Shown here piece after piece: positions 44,328-54,419 of a stretch of 64,000 nucleotides of DNA. The notes below the pieces were generated by a model. It had not been told where the DNA came from. It made no database searches and saw only the letters and a program-made list of their open reading frames with translations. A program made the translations under genes and the position numbers. Origin of the DNA: Elymus sibiricus (lineage: Eukaryota > Streptophyta > Magnoliopsida > Poales > Poaceae). The stretch covers positions 378,204,114 through 378,268,113 of the forward strand of contig CM077676.1 of the NCBI GenBank assembly GCA_039707655.1. The letters run 5' to 3'. The stretch's first letter is position 1. Each line of letters begins with the position of its first letter.

Positions 44328-45873
44328 TGCTACTTGTAGTCTGCGTTGGTATTTCCCCGAAGAGGAAAGGATGATGCAGTAGAGTAGAGATAAGTATTTC
44401 CCTTAGTTAAGAACCAAGGTTATCAATCCAATAGGAGAACCAAGCAAAATTCCGTTAAACGCACCTGCACACACAAGAGCAAACACTTGCACCCAACGCA
44501 AATAAGAGGGTTGTCAATCCTCCTAGCGGTTATTTGCAAGGATTAAATCTTATCGAGGTAAATAAATAAACTAAACTACTAATTAAAATAAAAGTAAATA
44601 AAATGCAGCAAGGTATTTTTAGGTTTTTTTATATAACAAAGATAGACCCGGGGACCATAGTTTTCACTAGAGGCTTCTCTCTTGAGCACATAAACATACG
44701 GTGGGTAAACAAATTACTGTTGGGCAATTGATAGAAAAGCAAATAATTATGATGGTTTCATGGCAATGATCATGTATATAGGCATCATGTCCGAGACAAG
44801 TAGACCGACTCCTGCCTGCATCTACTACTATTACTCCACCCATCGACCGCTATCCAGCATGCATCTAGGGTATTAAGTATGAAATAGAGTAACGGCTTAA
44901 GCAAGATGACATGATGTAGAGAAGCAAATTCAAGCAATATAAATAAACCCCATCTTTTTATCCTTAATGGCAACAATACAAATTCATGTCATGTCCCTTT
45001 CTGTCACTTGGATTGAGCACCGCAAGATTGAACCCATCACAAAGCACCTCTCCCATTGCAAGATAAATCAATCTAGTAGGCCAAACTAAACCGATAGATC
45101 AGAGAGAAATACAAAGCTATAAAAATCATGCATAAAAGAGTTCAGAGAAGACTCAAATATTTCTCATGAATAATCTAATCATAAACTCACAATTCATTGG
45201 ATCCCAACAAACACACCGCAAAAGAAGATTACATCGGATAGAACTCCAAGAACATCGAGGAGAACATTGTATTGAAGATCAAAGAGAGAGAAGAAGCCAT
45301 CTAGCTATTAGCTGTGGACCCGTAGGTCTGTGGTAAACTACTCACACATCATCGGAAGGGCAGCAAGGTTGACGTAGAAGCCCTCCGTGATCGATTCCCC
45401 CTCCGGCAGAGTACCGAAAAAGGCCTCCAGATGGGATCGCGGAAGAACAGAGGTTTTCAGCGGCGGAATGGTTTTCTCTTCTGGCTCTCTGGGGGTTTCC
45501 CAATATTTTTGAATTTATAGAAGTGGAATTAGGTCAAACGGAGTCACGTGGGCCCCACAAGGTACTACGGCGCGCCCCCCTGGGGCGCGCCATAGTGCCT
45601 TGTGAAGCCTCCGTGAAGCTTCTGGCCTCCTCCCGAAGCTTCCCAAGTTTCTTTTGTCCAAAAAAATCTCCAAAAAGTTTCATGGCATTTGGACTTCATT
45701 TGGTACTGTTTCTCTGAAAAGCCAAAAACAAGCAGAAAACAGCAACTGGCACTAGGCACTGGGTTAATAGGTTAGTCCCAAAAAATGATAGATAATTGCA
45801 TATAAAACATCCAAGATTGATACTATAATAGCATGGAACAATCAAAAATTATAGATACGTTGGAGACATATCA
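44328..45873 (-). repeat. 5' LTR of element G
   Basis: 1546 bp, very similar to the 3' LTR. GC module at 45545-45615. It retains the TGCTACTTGTAG left end. Confidence 0.93.
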
Positions 45874-45878
45874 GGGAC

Positions 45879-48028
45879 TAGGTCATTATTTTCATTAGTC
45901 ACTAAGGAAACTCCTCCTTTCTTAGGAATGTAATGAACCGGACTTACCCATTTACTATCAGAAATAGGGTAAATTACCCCGGCATCAAGGAGATCATTAT
46001 CTCTTTCCTTACCACATTCTTGGAAGTGGGGTGTAGCCTCCATTGACTTTCAATCACTGGTTTTGCCCCTTCTTCAATGGGAATAGCGTGAGAATAAATA
46101 GATGGATGTATCCCCTTTACATCTTTCATTGAGTAGCCTAAAGCCTTGCAATTTTTAGTCAGCACCACCAATAGTTTCTCCTTGTCCTTTCCTGAAAGGT
46201 CAGCATTAACAATAACAGGAAACCTTTCCGTATTATCCATAAATTCATACCTCAGCCCTTTGGGTAAGGGTTTCAAAGTAGGAGGAGGTAGTTCCTCGTC
46301 TCCTTTCCTTTCAAGTGCCTCATAAACTTTATTCAAGCATGGGCAGACTATTGGAGTAGCATCCAATAACATTTCAATCTCCTCCTTTTCTTCATCTTCA
46401 AATAAGGATCCGGGTCTTACCAGTACCCGTTCAACTTCGTCTTTCGGTGTTTGGAGATGAATTTCAGCTAATAGATTCAATTTCTGCTCTTCATCATTTT
46501 GAGCTTCCTCCTTATATGGCTTGCTTAAAATTGAAGAAAATTGGAACTTAACCATTTCATCTCCCCATTTCATGGAGATAGACTTCTTCTTGATGTACGA
46601 TCCTGCATAATTCAGAAAAGAGGTTCCAAAAACAATAGGGCAATCTTTATCCTCAGAGATCATTAGCACATAAATATCGATGGGATAAATGAGTGAGCCT
46701 ATTATAATATTGACATCCTTAAGGATGTCACATGGTTTCCTTTCAGTTTTATCTTCAAGCTTAATGACAACTTCAGTGGGCTCAAGAGTACATGGAGAAA
46801 TCTCATCACAGATTTTTGCAAAAAGACTGTAAGAAATAATATTGACCGGAGAACCAGGGTCACATAACCCAAAATAAGACTTGCACCCGAAGGAACATGA
46901 TAAAATTTGTTTACCTGCGTCTTTACCTTTAGTACACCCTTTAAGATAGAAAGTGGTGTCTTTATCAAGGTAGACTTCCTTGTTCACCACTGATATAGGG
47001 GTAGCAAGTTCTTTCACGATATCAACATAAGGTGGAGTCCCGCATTGTTCCACCTTAATGTTCTTCTTCCCCTTAGCTAAGAGTGTTCCCTCTGGCTTTT
47101 TGCCTCTTGGTTTACGATAAGCTTCTTTTTGGTTCTCAGGTGGAGTAGTCTTCTTCTTTATTGCTTCTACCATGTGGATGGCTTTAGACTCCCTGTTGTG
47201 TTTCAAGTACTTTTTCTCTGGCAAATTCAAGAACTTAGAAAAGTCTTTCAAAACATGCAACATAGGGTCAGTTCCAATATTTAGCTCACGACGTAAGTCT
47301 TTTACCTTTGTAGTTCTTAGAAAATACTTAATACTATCATAAACAAGATCAACCTTACTCTTTTCCTTTGAACAAAGGTACCAGTTTTCAGCATTATACC
47401 GCATCCTATCAAGTAAACTCCAGGCCTCTAATATCTCGGTTCCCAGAAAAGAACCTTTAGAAGCAAGATTTAAAGCTTGTTTACTTAGTGAGTCAAGTCC
47501 ACCATAAAAGAAATTAACTATTAAATAATCCGGATAATGGTGTTCAGCACATGCAAAGAGTATTTGGCGATACCTTATATATGCATCTACCAGTTTCTCA
47601 CCTTGTCGCTGCCCAAAGCTGCTAATCTTCCTTCTTATCGTATACAATTTTCCTTGAGGGAAATAACAAGCATAAAATGCAGCTAATAATTTTGGCCAGT
47701 TATTCAGGGTGTTTACACCTTGGCATCTTAAGCACCTAATAGCCTCTCCTTCGAGAGAATAAGGGAATACTTTTGCTTTAAACTCTTCATTAGTTAAATC
47801 CTGCAACTGAAGAGTTCCACATGCAAGATTAAAATTTCCAATATGTTCATAAGGACATTCAGTTCCGTCACCTCGGAATATATTTTCTTTCACCATAGCA
47901 ATTAACCAAGGGTTTATCTCATATACTTTACCAGGTAGGTCAGGACCAATAGTTATAAAGTTCTCTCCTCGAGCTGGTCCTGATACTAACTCAACACCTA
48001 GCTGATAAATTTGTTCTTGAAGGACCAT
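45879..48028 (-). pseudogene. Gag-protease-RT start of element F
   Basis: The minus-strand frame from ATG 48028 is open for 684 codons (to 45974). The gag domain lies at about residues 40-190 (VFPYSLEGEAIRCLRC, FYACYFPQGK). The protease site reads LCDPGSPVNIISYSLF at about 389 instead of the usual D-[TSIL]-G-A-S. The block DCPIVFGTSFLN is the protease C-terminal motif. The RT N-terminus begins near 46200 (LSGKDKEKLL, PVIESQWRLHPTSKNVVRKE). A frameshift near 46000 moves the RT start (LLDAGVIYPISDSKWVSPVH) to another frame, which runs into element G at 45878. No CCHC finger was seen. The family is Athila-like Gypsy but distinct from Z. Confidence 0.88.
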
Positions 48029-48104
48029 GGCTGCTTTCTATCTGCAAAAATCGTCAGGACACAAAATAATTCAAAACTTAAGGCAAGACCCAAAAGCGCC
48101 CAAC

Positions 48105-48122
48105 TCCCCGGCAACAGCGCCA
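48105..48122 (-). promoter_or_regulatory. Primer binding site of F (tRNA-Asp type)
   Basis: TGGCGCTGTTGCCGGGGA on the element strand, one mismatch. It lies 9 bp inside the LTR start at 48132. Confidence 0.85.
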
Positions 48123-48131
48123 GAAAAAGCT

Positions 48132-48715
48132 TGATGGCCTGCAAGTGCATAGGGTTTAGTTGTAGCCTTTTTGAAGTAAGAGTATCGATCCCACAGGGAG
48201 CACAAGAATCAGACTTTTGCTTTTCATGTAGAGTTATATGTTTTTGTGCATGCAGATAGTTGTAGACTTAAAGCAAAATGAGGGCGGATATAAATGATAA
48301 TTGAGTAGTGTAGTGACTTGTAACAAAATAACATTAAAGTAAATAAAGAGTAAGGATTGTGGTGACGGATGAAATAGCAGAGTGAAAAGGCATTCTCAGG
48401 GAGTCTGAAATCCCCATTGGTATGTTTCTAGAGCACCTATGCATAGGCATAGTATGGGATGGATACTTGAGCCACTATTGACGATTATGCTAGGCGGAGC
48501 TGGGTACAGTACACGTTCTACTCGTGGTAGACTTCGTGCCACGCACACCACCATCATAGTTTCCCCCAGAGGGTTACAACTCATGATAATTAAGGGTTAC
48601 CCTGTGGACGCGGCCTCTCTAAGGGTTCTCCATAATTCCCCAGTCAATTGCAAAGGTTAGGAGCAGTAGGCTTTTACTGTCACCTCGAATTACCTCCACA
48701 ACCACTAGTACAGCG
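48132..48715 (-). repeat. Partial 5' LTR of F (U5 side only)
   Basis: On the element strand it ends TTGCAGGCCATCA. About 580 bp can be followed. There is no GC module and no TATA box, so the U3 half is missing, either removed or displaced by the CACTA-like sequence that starts at about 48703. Confidence 0.7.
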
Positions 48716-49340
48716 AGCTGCTATACAAACGGTTTTTACCCCCTTTCAGTGACGAAGTTTTAAACCGTCGCCTTGCCTGTGTATGCGATAGGGGGGGGGT
48801 CCTTTCCACACGACCCAGAAACCGTCCGCGATAGGGCCTCTGGTCACACACGCGGGGCAAAAAGAGCTCATGTGCGATCGGGTGAACCATCGCAGACAAT
48901 TATACTGGCCCAATCGTTTTCGTTCGTATGTACATCCCACACAGTGGATCCAAGATAAACGTTTCCGTTCGTATATACATCCCACACAGTGAATCCCAGA
49001 CAAATGTTTCCGTTCGTATATACAAAGCACACAGTTTTCCGCATCACATCGTCTGTGATAGCGTTGCCATTGCAGACGATAGTAATAATTTTATCATTTG
49101 TGTTATTGAATGCATCACGCACGGTGTCTAGAAGAAACTGTGTGGCATAGGCTGTCCATCACACACACTTTTTATGTGGAAAACATTTGTGCAAGGTGGC
49201 CTAACGCAAACAGTTGTCCAGAGGAAGTCGTATGTGATTGTTCATTGATCCAACACGTTTACTTCCTATAAACTGTGTGGGTTGTCTGAGATCATCGCCC
49301 GCGGTGTTGTCTCAATAACCGTTTGCACTAGAAAAACCCA
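48703..49340. mobile_element. CACTA-like terminal/subterminal repeat region
   Basis: It begins CACTAGTACAG and contains clustered short subterminal repeats in both orientations: CAAACGGTT near both ends (48727 and, inverted, 49315), three tandem copies of GTTTCCGTTCGTATATACA-like units each followed by CACACAGT (48917-49035), and GCAGACGATAG/CGATAGGG motifs. A second CACTAGAAAAACCC occurs at 49326. Dense subterminal repeats are characteristic of grass CACTA transposons. No transposase is seen. The exact ends and TSD could not be fixed. Confidence 0.5.
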
Positions 49341-49584
49341 ATAAGCAGGCTAATTGGCCTATTATTATTAATCCATTTAGTAATCAAATTTACATTTGAT
49401 AATAAACACACAATATATTTCATTTTCGTATTACGGAACCAGGATTTCATAATTGAAATACATTAGAGTACAACATCATATAGCTTCAGCACTCACTCAC
49501 ACCATATAGGCATATAGCTAGCTACCCCATTACACAACAGCACCAAGTTTCACATGCAACATCTAAAACCTTTGGAAATTAGCA

Positions 49585-50357
49585 TCATAGACGGTAGATA
49601 GAAAGATGAATCTCATCTGGAAAACAGCTGAAGCGGAAGGCGAATATTGAGCCTTCAATGATGTTGAATGTCCTTGCAACTTTAGGCCAGTGCCTGTGGA
49701 TGATTGACCGCCCATCCTTCATCCTCTTGAGGAAGACTTCAATATTGTACCGTGGGTGTTGTATGAACACCTTCCTCGCCTCTTGACCATACAGGTGGTT
49801 TGAGAGGTAATCATCTGTGAACTGCTTTGGAAAGGCCTGAAAACAAAGATATGCATAAATATCTTCTCTGAATTTTGAAATGGCGCAAAGGATTAAAAAA
49901 CAAGGTACTCCATCCGGTCGTTTGTACTCCGCGCATTAGATTTGTATCAAGTCAAACTTTGTAAAGCAGCAAATTTATTTTAAAAAATATCAACATCCAC
50001 GATACCAAATATGTATACTATAAAATTGTATTTCATAATGCATCTAAAAATAATGATTTTGTAGTTTGAATGTTGATACTTTTTTCTATAACTTTTGTCA
50101 AAGTAGAGATACTTTGACTTCGGACAAAACTTATATGCAGAATAAAAAGGACCGGAGGGAGTATAAGAGTTAGTACCATCCTGTGGTTCATTGATGTCTT
50201 CTTCATTGTGCAGACAAAGATCTTGTTGTTTTTCATTGCTAGTTTCTTTATCCTCATAATCTTTCTGAGTTTCTTGACTTGACTGATATTCATGGACATC
50301 TCATTTCCCCATATGCAAAATGGGTCGAACAGTGGGTCAAAACCTCTGACAGCAGGA
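49585..50357 (-). pseudogene. B3-domain gene fragment, two exons (captured)
   Basis: Minus strand. Exon 1 (50357-50177) encodes PAVRGFDPLFDPFCIWGNEM... NNKIFVCTMKKTSMNHRM and ends at a GT donor. The intron is 50176-49837, ending TTTGTTTTCAG. Exon 2 (49836-49585) continues in frame with AFPKQFTDDYLSNHLYG... and RSIIHRHWPKVARTFNIIEG, ending at TGA. The block order (F-C-T-M, P-K-x-F, V-F-L, W-x-K-V-A-x-x-F-x-I-x-E-G-S-x-F-A-F) fits a plant B3 DNA-binding domain. The 5' part is cut by LTR H at 50358. With CACTA-like repeats alongside, it may be a gene piece captured by a DNA transposon. No frame damage is visible in what remains. Confidence 0.65.
49908..50161. mobile_element. Stowaway-type MITE
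   Basis: 254 bp, with terminal inverted repeats CTCCATCCGGTCGTTTGTACTC and CTCCCTCCGGTCCTTTTTATTC (opposite strand), flanked by TA at 49906-49907 and 50162-50163. No ORF is present. It lies inside the intron of the B3-like fragment. Confidence 0.9.
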
Positions 50358-51243
50358 TGATACGTCTCCAACGTATCTATAATTTTTGATTGTTCCATGC
50401 TATTATAGTATCAATCTTGGATGTTTTTATATGGAATTATATATCATTTTTTGGGACTAACCTATTAACCTAGTGCCCAGTGCCAGTTGTTGTTTTTTGC
50501 TTGTTTTTGGTTTTTCAGGAAATCAGTACCAAATGAAGTCCAAATGTCACGAAACTTTTTGGAGATTTTTTTCTGGACAAAAGAGACCCTGGAGACTTGG
50601 AGAGGAGGCCAGAAGGTTCACGAATCCTCCACAAGGCAATAGGGCACGGCCCCGGGGGGGCGCCCTGATGCCTTGTGGGGCCCTCGTGGCTCCGTTTGAC
50701 CTAATTCCACTTCTATAAAATCTCAAATATTCGGAAACCAACAGAGAGCCACCCCGAATAACTTTTACGCCGCCGCAAGCCTTTGTTCTTCCGTGATCCC
50801 ATCTGGAGGCCTTTTCCGGTACTCTGCCAGAGGGGGAATCGATCACGGAGGGCTTCTACATCAACCTTGTTGCCATTCCGATGATGTGTGAGTAGTTTAC
50901 CACAGACCTACGGGTCCATAGCTAGTAGCTAGATGGCTTCTTCTCCCTCTTTGATGTTCAATACCATGTTCTCCTCGATGTTCCTGGAGTTCTATCCGAT
51001 GTAATCTTCTTTTGCGGTGTGTTTGTTGGGATCCGATGAATTGTGAGTTTATGATCAGATTATTCATGAGAAATATTTATTTCTTCTCTAAACTCTTTTA
51101 TGCATGATTATTATATCTTTGTATTTCTCTCCGATCTATCGATTTGGTTTGGCCAACTAGATTGGTTTATCTTGCAATGGGAGAGGTGTTTTGTGATGGG
51201 TTCAATCTTGCGGTGCTCAATCCCAGTGACAGAACGGGACATG
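50358..51243 (+). repeat. LTR H (G-type), first 886 bp, cut by J
   Basis: It starts TGATACGTCTCCAACG and follows the G LTR to AGTGACAGAACGGGACATG. GC module at 50608-50700, TATA box (TCTATAAAATC) at about 50713. It continues beyond the right window edge if J is complete. Candidate target duplication CAGGA at 50353-50357. Confidence 0.88.
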
Positions 51244-52100
51244 TGTTGGGGGTTCAACCATCTATGGGGCTATCTAGCCCCTTGTGGTTCGGCTAGGGGA
51301 ATTCACATGCACAAAGAGCAGAAACAACAAAGAGCGCGAGGGATTCTACCCAGGTTCGGGCCGCTGTGAAGCGTAAAACCCTACTCCTGCTTGGTATATT
51401 GGATGTGGGCGAGCACAAGTACAAGGAGCGCTTCTCCCGGCAAGGTGCAGGAGGAGAGCAGCTACGCATGCAAGTTGTGCCAGGGTTTGATCCGCGATCC
51501 CCTGTAATGGTTGCCCTGGCCCTCCTTTTATAGCTCAAGTTGTTACCACAGTGGCAAAACAGTCATTACAAGGTGATTAGATAGCATACAGTGCTATCAT
51601 ACCTAACTCTGCCAGTTTAGGACAAAAGCAATGAATGCACCGTTAGGTGTAATGTGGAGGAGGAGCCCCGGCAAGGTTTCTGCACTGCTCGCCCAGCTAC
51701 CTCCTGTTAGCTTGACACGCCTTTTGGACGGGTGTCGTTAAAGGCGAATCCTCTTCCAGCGTGCTGACACATGCCCGACAAATCCCACCTAACTGCCTGC
51801 GGGCTCGACACCTCATCGATTAGCGACTAGCTGCTCGATGAGGTGGAACGCTAATAGCTAGCGAGGGCTTGCCGGCACGGAGCTTGCCGGGTCTTTACCT
51901 TGCCGGCTCGGCCTTGCTGGCAAAGGTTATCTTCAATGTTTGAACTCGATGCTTTGTCTTGATCTTCTCTTCAGTGGCTTCTGCAACTGGGTCTTGAATC
52001 TTGGTGTTTGGCAATTCCCGGCAAGCCTTGGCCGGCAAGGGAGTTATCACTGTTTGTGCATAAGTCAGGGTATAAAATACCCATGTTTTATACACCGACA
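51244..52100 (-). repeat. 3' LTR of J
   Basis: 857 bp. On the element strand it starts TGTCGGTGTATAAAACATGG, which makes it homologous to LTR D (35569-36429). The TATA box (GCTATAAAAGG) is at about 51524-51534 (minus strand). It is rich in TTGCCGGC / GCCGGCAAG motifs. The stretch just inside it (GCCCCGGGGCTCC on the element strand) would be the PPT. Confidence 0.88.
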
Positions 52101-52751
52101 GGAGCCCCGGGGCCTGGGCCATACGCGCGTCCGAAGCGTTGTTGGGCTAGGGCCAAACAATGCACAGACACGCGGCGGGAAAACTGCCGCTGTAACTTTG
52201 GTGATGATGGTTTTTGTCTTCTGAGATCTTCTTTGCTTCTTCATTAATCTGGATTTGCGTCTGCTCTCGGCCATCCTCCGGCAAACTTTGCCGTTGGGTG
52301 GGCAGCTACTGCCCGCGCACAAGTCAGGAGTACGCTCGTACGCGAGGCGCCGTTGGGCCAGACCCAAATAGGTGCATGGCCACGTGTGGCAAGGAATCTC
52401 TACCGTATATGTCGTTACTCCTTCCTTTTCTGCACCCTTCCATCACGCGTATTCGCATGCGAGGCGGCGGATTGGCGAAGAAGGACGGTCGTCGGAGTAG
52501 TGTGCCTGGCAAGGGATGCAGGGCGCGGGATTGGCGGAACCGGGCGGTCGCTGGAGTGGTGTGCCCGGTCAGGAATGCAGGGCACTGGATTGGAGAAGCT
52601 GGGCGGTCGCCACAGGGCAGTGAAGAGCCAGCCCTCGCACCCCCACTATAAAGAGGGGGCCGCAAAAGGCGATGCTCATCCACCTCCTCCCATTCCAATC
52701 TCCCAGCCACCGTCGTCTTCTCCTTCCTTCCCCCCCGCATCTTCCACCATT
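52101..52751 (+). promoter_or_regulatory. Promoter and leader of the antisense gene of J, with 59-bp tandem repeats
   Basis: About 2.6 tandem copies of a 59-bp unit (ATTGGCGAA / ATTGGCGGA / ATTGGAGAA at 52471, 52530, 52589) end about 35 bp before a TATA box (TATAAAGAGG, about 52647). A CT-rich leader (52680-52740) then leads to the ATG at 52752. A diverged duplication of a CGCGxxxGCGxxGTTGGGC block occurs at about 52125 and 52340. Promoter function is inferred from order and spacing. Confidence 0.6.
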
Positions 52752-53429
52752 ATGGCGAGGGGAAGAGGCCGAGCTCGTGCATCTGCTGCCGCTACAAGAG
52801 CTTCTCCTCGAGGCCATGCCCACGTCTCGGCCACGGTTGCAGAAGCTGGCCCCACCGCCCGAGGGAGGGCCGCAGTTCGTGGTCGTGGAAGGCGCGGCAC
52901 CCGGGGCGGCCGTGGCTGTGTGCTTGCCGTTTCAACTCCGGCCGCTCCTCTTCAAGTAGAAGGCCATACGGACGACACGGCACACGAGTTCGTCGTGGAA
53001 CTACGTGAACAGCCGCGGAGCTGGCTGCGGCTTCCTCGCCCTTTTTCTAGGGAGATGGAAGGCAGTCACCTGCGTGGCTTGTGGCTGCGTGTGGATGGCT
53101 GCTGCAACGGCCCGGTTTGGGTGACCGTTGAGACCTCCACCAATAGCATCATGTACTTCACGCGCGGATGGAAGTCCTTCGTCCGTGCTCGCTGCTTGGG
53201 GCAAGGACACCTTCTTCACTTCAGGTTGGACGGACCTGACACACTCATCATGAAGTTCTTCGGGGCTTCAGGCGCTCGTCTGGAGTGCTGCGCGGAGAGC
53301 TCAAGCGACAGCGACACCGCTTCCTCCAGCGAGACCGAGGACGACGACGATGGTGAAGATGGCGATGGCGACGACGACGTCAGTGCTCCAAACGTCAAGA
53401 TCGAGGACGACGGCTCCGACTCGAGCTGA
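52752..53429 (+). CDS. B3-domain protein encoded antisense inside retrotransposon J
   Basis: 225 codons with no break. The start ATG 52752 has a good plant context (ACCATTATGGCG) and sits 105 bp after a TATA box. The frame is open further upstream to 52353, but that part crosses the TATA box and tandem repeats. Residues 1-56 are RG-rich (MARGRGRARAS, RGRGRRGTRGGRG). Residues 79-172 fit a B3 DNA-binding domain: LRLPRPFSREM, VWVTVET, YFTRGWKSFVRA, GHLLHFRLDG, MKFFGASG. Residues 182-225 are an acidic Ser/Asp/Glu tail. The gene converges on integrase, tail to tail. Near-AATAAA signals lie at about 53536-53570. Likely a nuclear DNA-binding protein, with targets unknown. Antisense ORFs in this position are known for Tat elements (for example maize Grande). 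Confidence 0.75.
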   Translation: MARGRGRARASAAATRASPRGHAHVSATVAEAGPTARGRAAVRGRGRRGTRGGRGCVLAVSTPAAPLQVEGHTDDTAHEFVVELREQPRSWLRLPRPFSREMEGSHLRGLWLRVDGCCNGPVWVTVETSTNSIMYFTRGWKSFVRARCLGQGHLLHFRLDGPDTLIMKFFGASGARLECCAESSSDSDTASSSETEDDDDGEDGDGDDDVSAPNVKIEDDGSDSS

Positions 53430-54419
53430 TCGCCGGTAGCACCGTCATCTGGTCTTCCGGGAGCGAGCCGGGCTTCGCCTAGGCGCCCCTTTTGCCCTCG
53501 CATTGCATTCGATGTAAACCCTGTGGGGAGGGACTAATAAGATGTTATGAAGCACTTTTTTTAATGAATATCTATCATTTGTTATGCTTAGATGAATGTA
53601 TGTTGTTTCCCTTGTTTTTCTTTGTCGTAGTATGATTGTACTCCCTACGCTGTCCGGAAACTCGCCGGTGCGCACACTTGCCGCGAGCACATTGAGGAAC
53701 GGATCCTTAGCAGCCTGCTGGAAGTGCCGCCTCCGGCAAGGTAACTTGTCAGTCACAGTGTGGCAACTTGCCGGTGCGTACACTTGTTGCGAGCGCTCTG
53801 AGGATCAGGTCCTTAGCAGCCTGCTGGAAGTGCCGCTACCGGCAAGATGACTTGCCGGCCATAGTGCGGCTACAGACCTCGCCGAGCGGACTCGAGGCAA
53901 AAATCAGAGCGCAAATGATCATGACAAGGTTCCTTCGCGTGCAGGTTTTTCATACAAAGACTAAATCATTCAAGGGAAATCGCAAATATGACAAGGAATT
54001 TGTTTCGAAGTTTTTTCAACTTAGCTTTTCCTTGCATTGTCTCTCTTGTCGCATGAAATGGTCACTTGAACGCCATTAAACGGTACCCCATCGTCACTCC
54101 CCCCGGGAAACTTGCACGCGAGGGATCCTTCTGTCCTTTGAAAAAAGAAAGAAGAGAAAGAAGTGGTTTGGGAACCTTGACGGTCCATTAGCCATTTCAT
54201 ACAAATCAAAGTGTAATCACAACATCACATTCATTTATACATAAATGAATATGTACAAAAGTTGCGAAACACTTAGATTTATTTTACTTATGCACAGGGT
54301 CTGCGCCTGGCTTTGTACAAAGGGTTACAAGCCTTGCCGACAAAGCTTGTACAAAAGGGGTTGCCAGGAGGCCCGACAACTGCACCTTATGGGTAGAACT
54401 TGCGAAGATGTTCAATATT
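53430..54419. repeat. J region between antisense gene and integrase, with 106-bp direct repeat
   Basis: Two tandem copies of a 106-bp unit (53659-53764 and 53765-53870) share the block CTTAGCAGCCTGCTGGAAGTG. Both contain CTTGCCGGT-type motifs. The rest (53880-54419) shows no gene; it includes the integrase 3' flank. Confidence 0.7.

Larger units (their letters stand above)
39038..45873 (-). mobile_element. Non-autonomous LTR retrotransposon G (complete, minus strand)
   Basis: 6836 bp, target duplication GGGAC at 39033-39037 and 45874-45878. LTRs are 39038-40585 (3') and 44328-45873 (5'). The internal domain has the tRNA-Asp PBS, the conserved acidic ORF and a long 3' UTR with no gag or pol. 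It is inserted in the RT region of F. Confidence 0.95.
36511..48715 (-). mobile_element. Athila-like Gypsy element F (partial, holds E and G)
   Basis: Read on the minus strand: partial LTR 48132 to about 48715, PBS 48105-48122, gag-protease-RT (48028 to 45879), element G, RT (39037-38463), solo LTR E, RNase H (36882-36511). It ends at the deletion junction with D. Integrase, 3' UTR and 3' LTR are missing. Confidence 0.85.

Noticed and set aside
49585..50357. An intact host B3 gene
   Set aside because: The 5' part is missing at LTR H and the flanks are transposon-derived; annotated as a fragment.
52324..52740. Minus-strand ORF opposite the antisense gene promoter
   Set aside because: It is a shadow of the 59-bp repeats; no conserved motif, and it lies in the 3' UTR of J.
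52353..52751. Upstream extension of the antisense B3 frame
   Set aside because: It would cross the TATA box and the 59-bp tandem repeats; ATG 52752 fits the promoter layout better.
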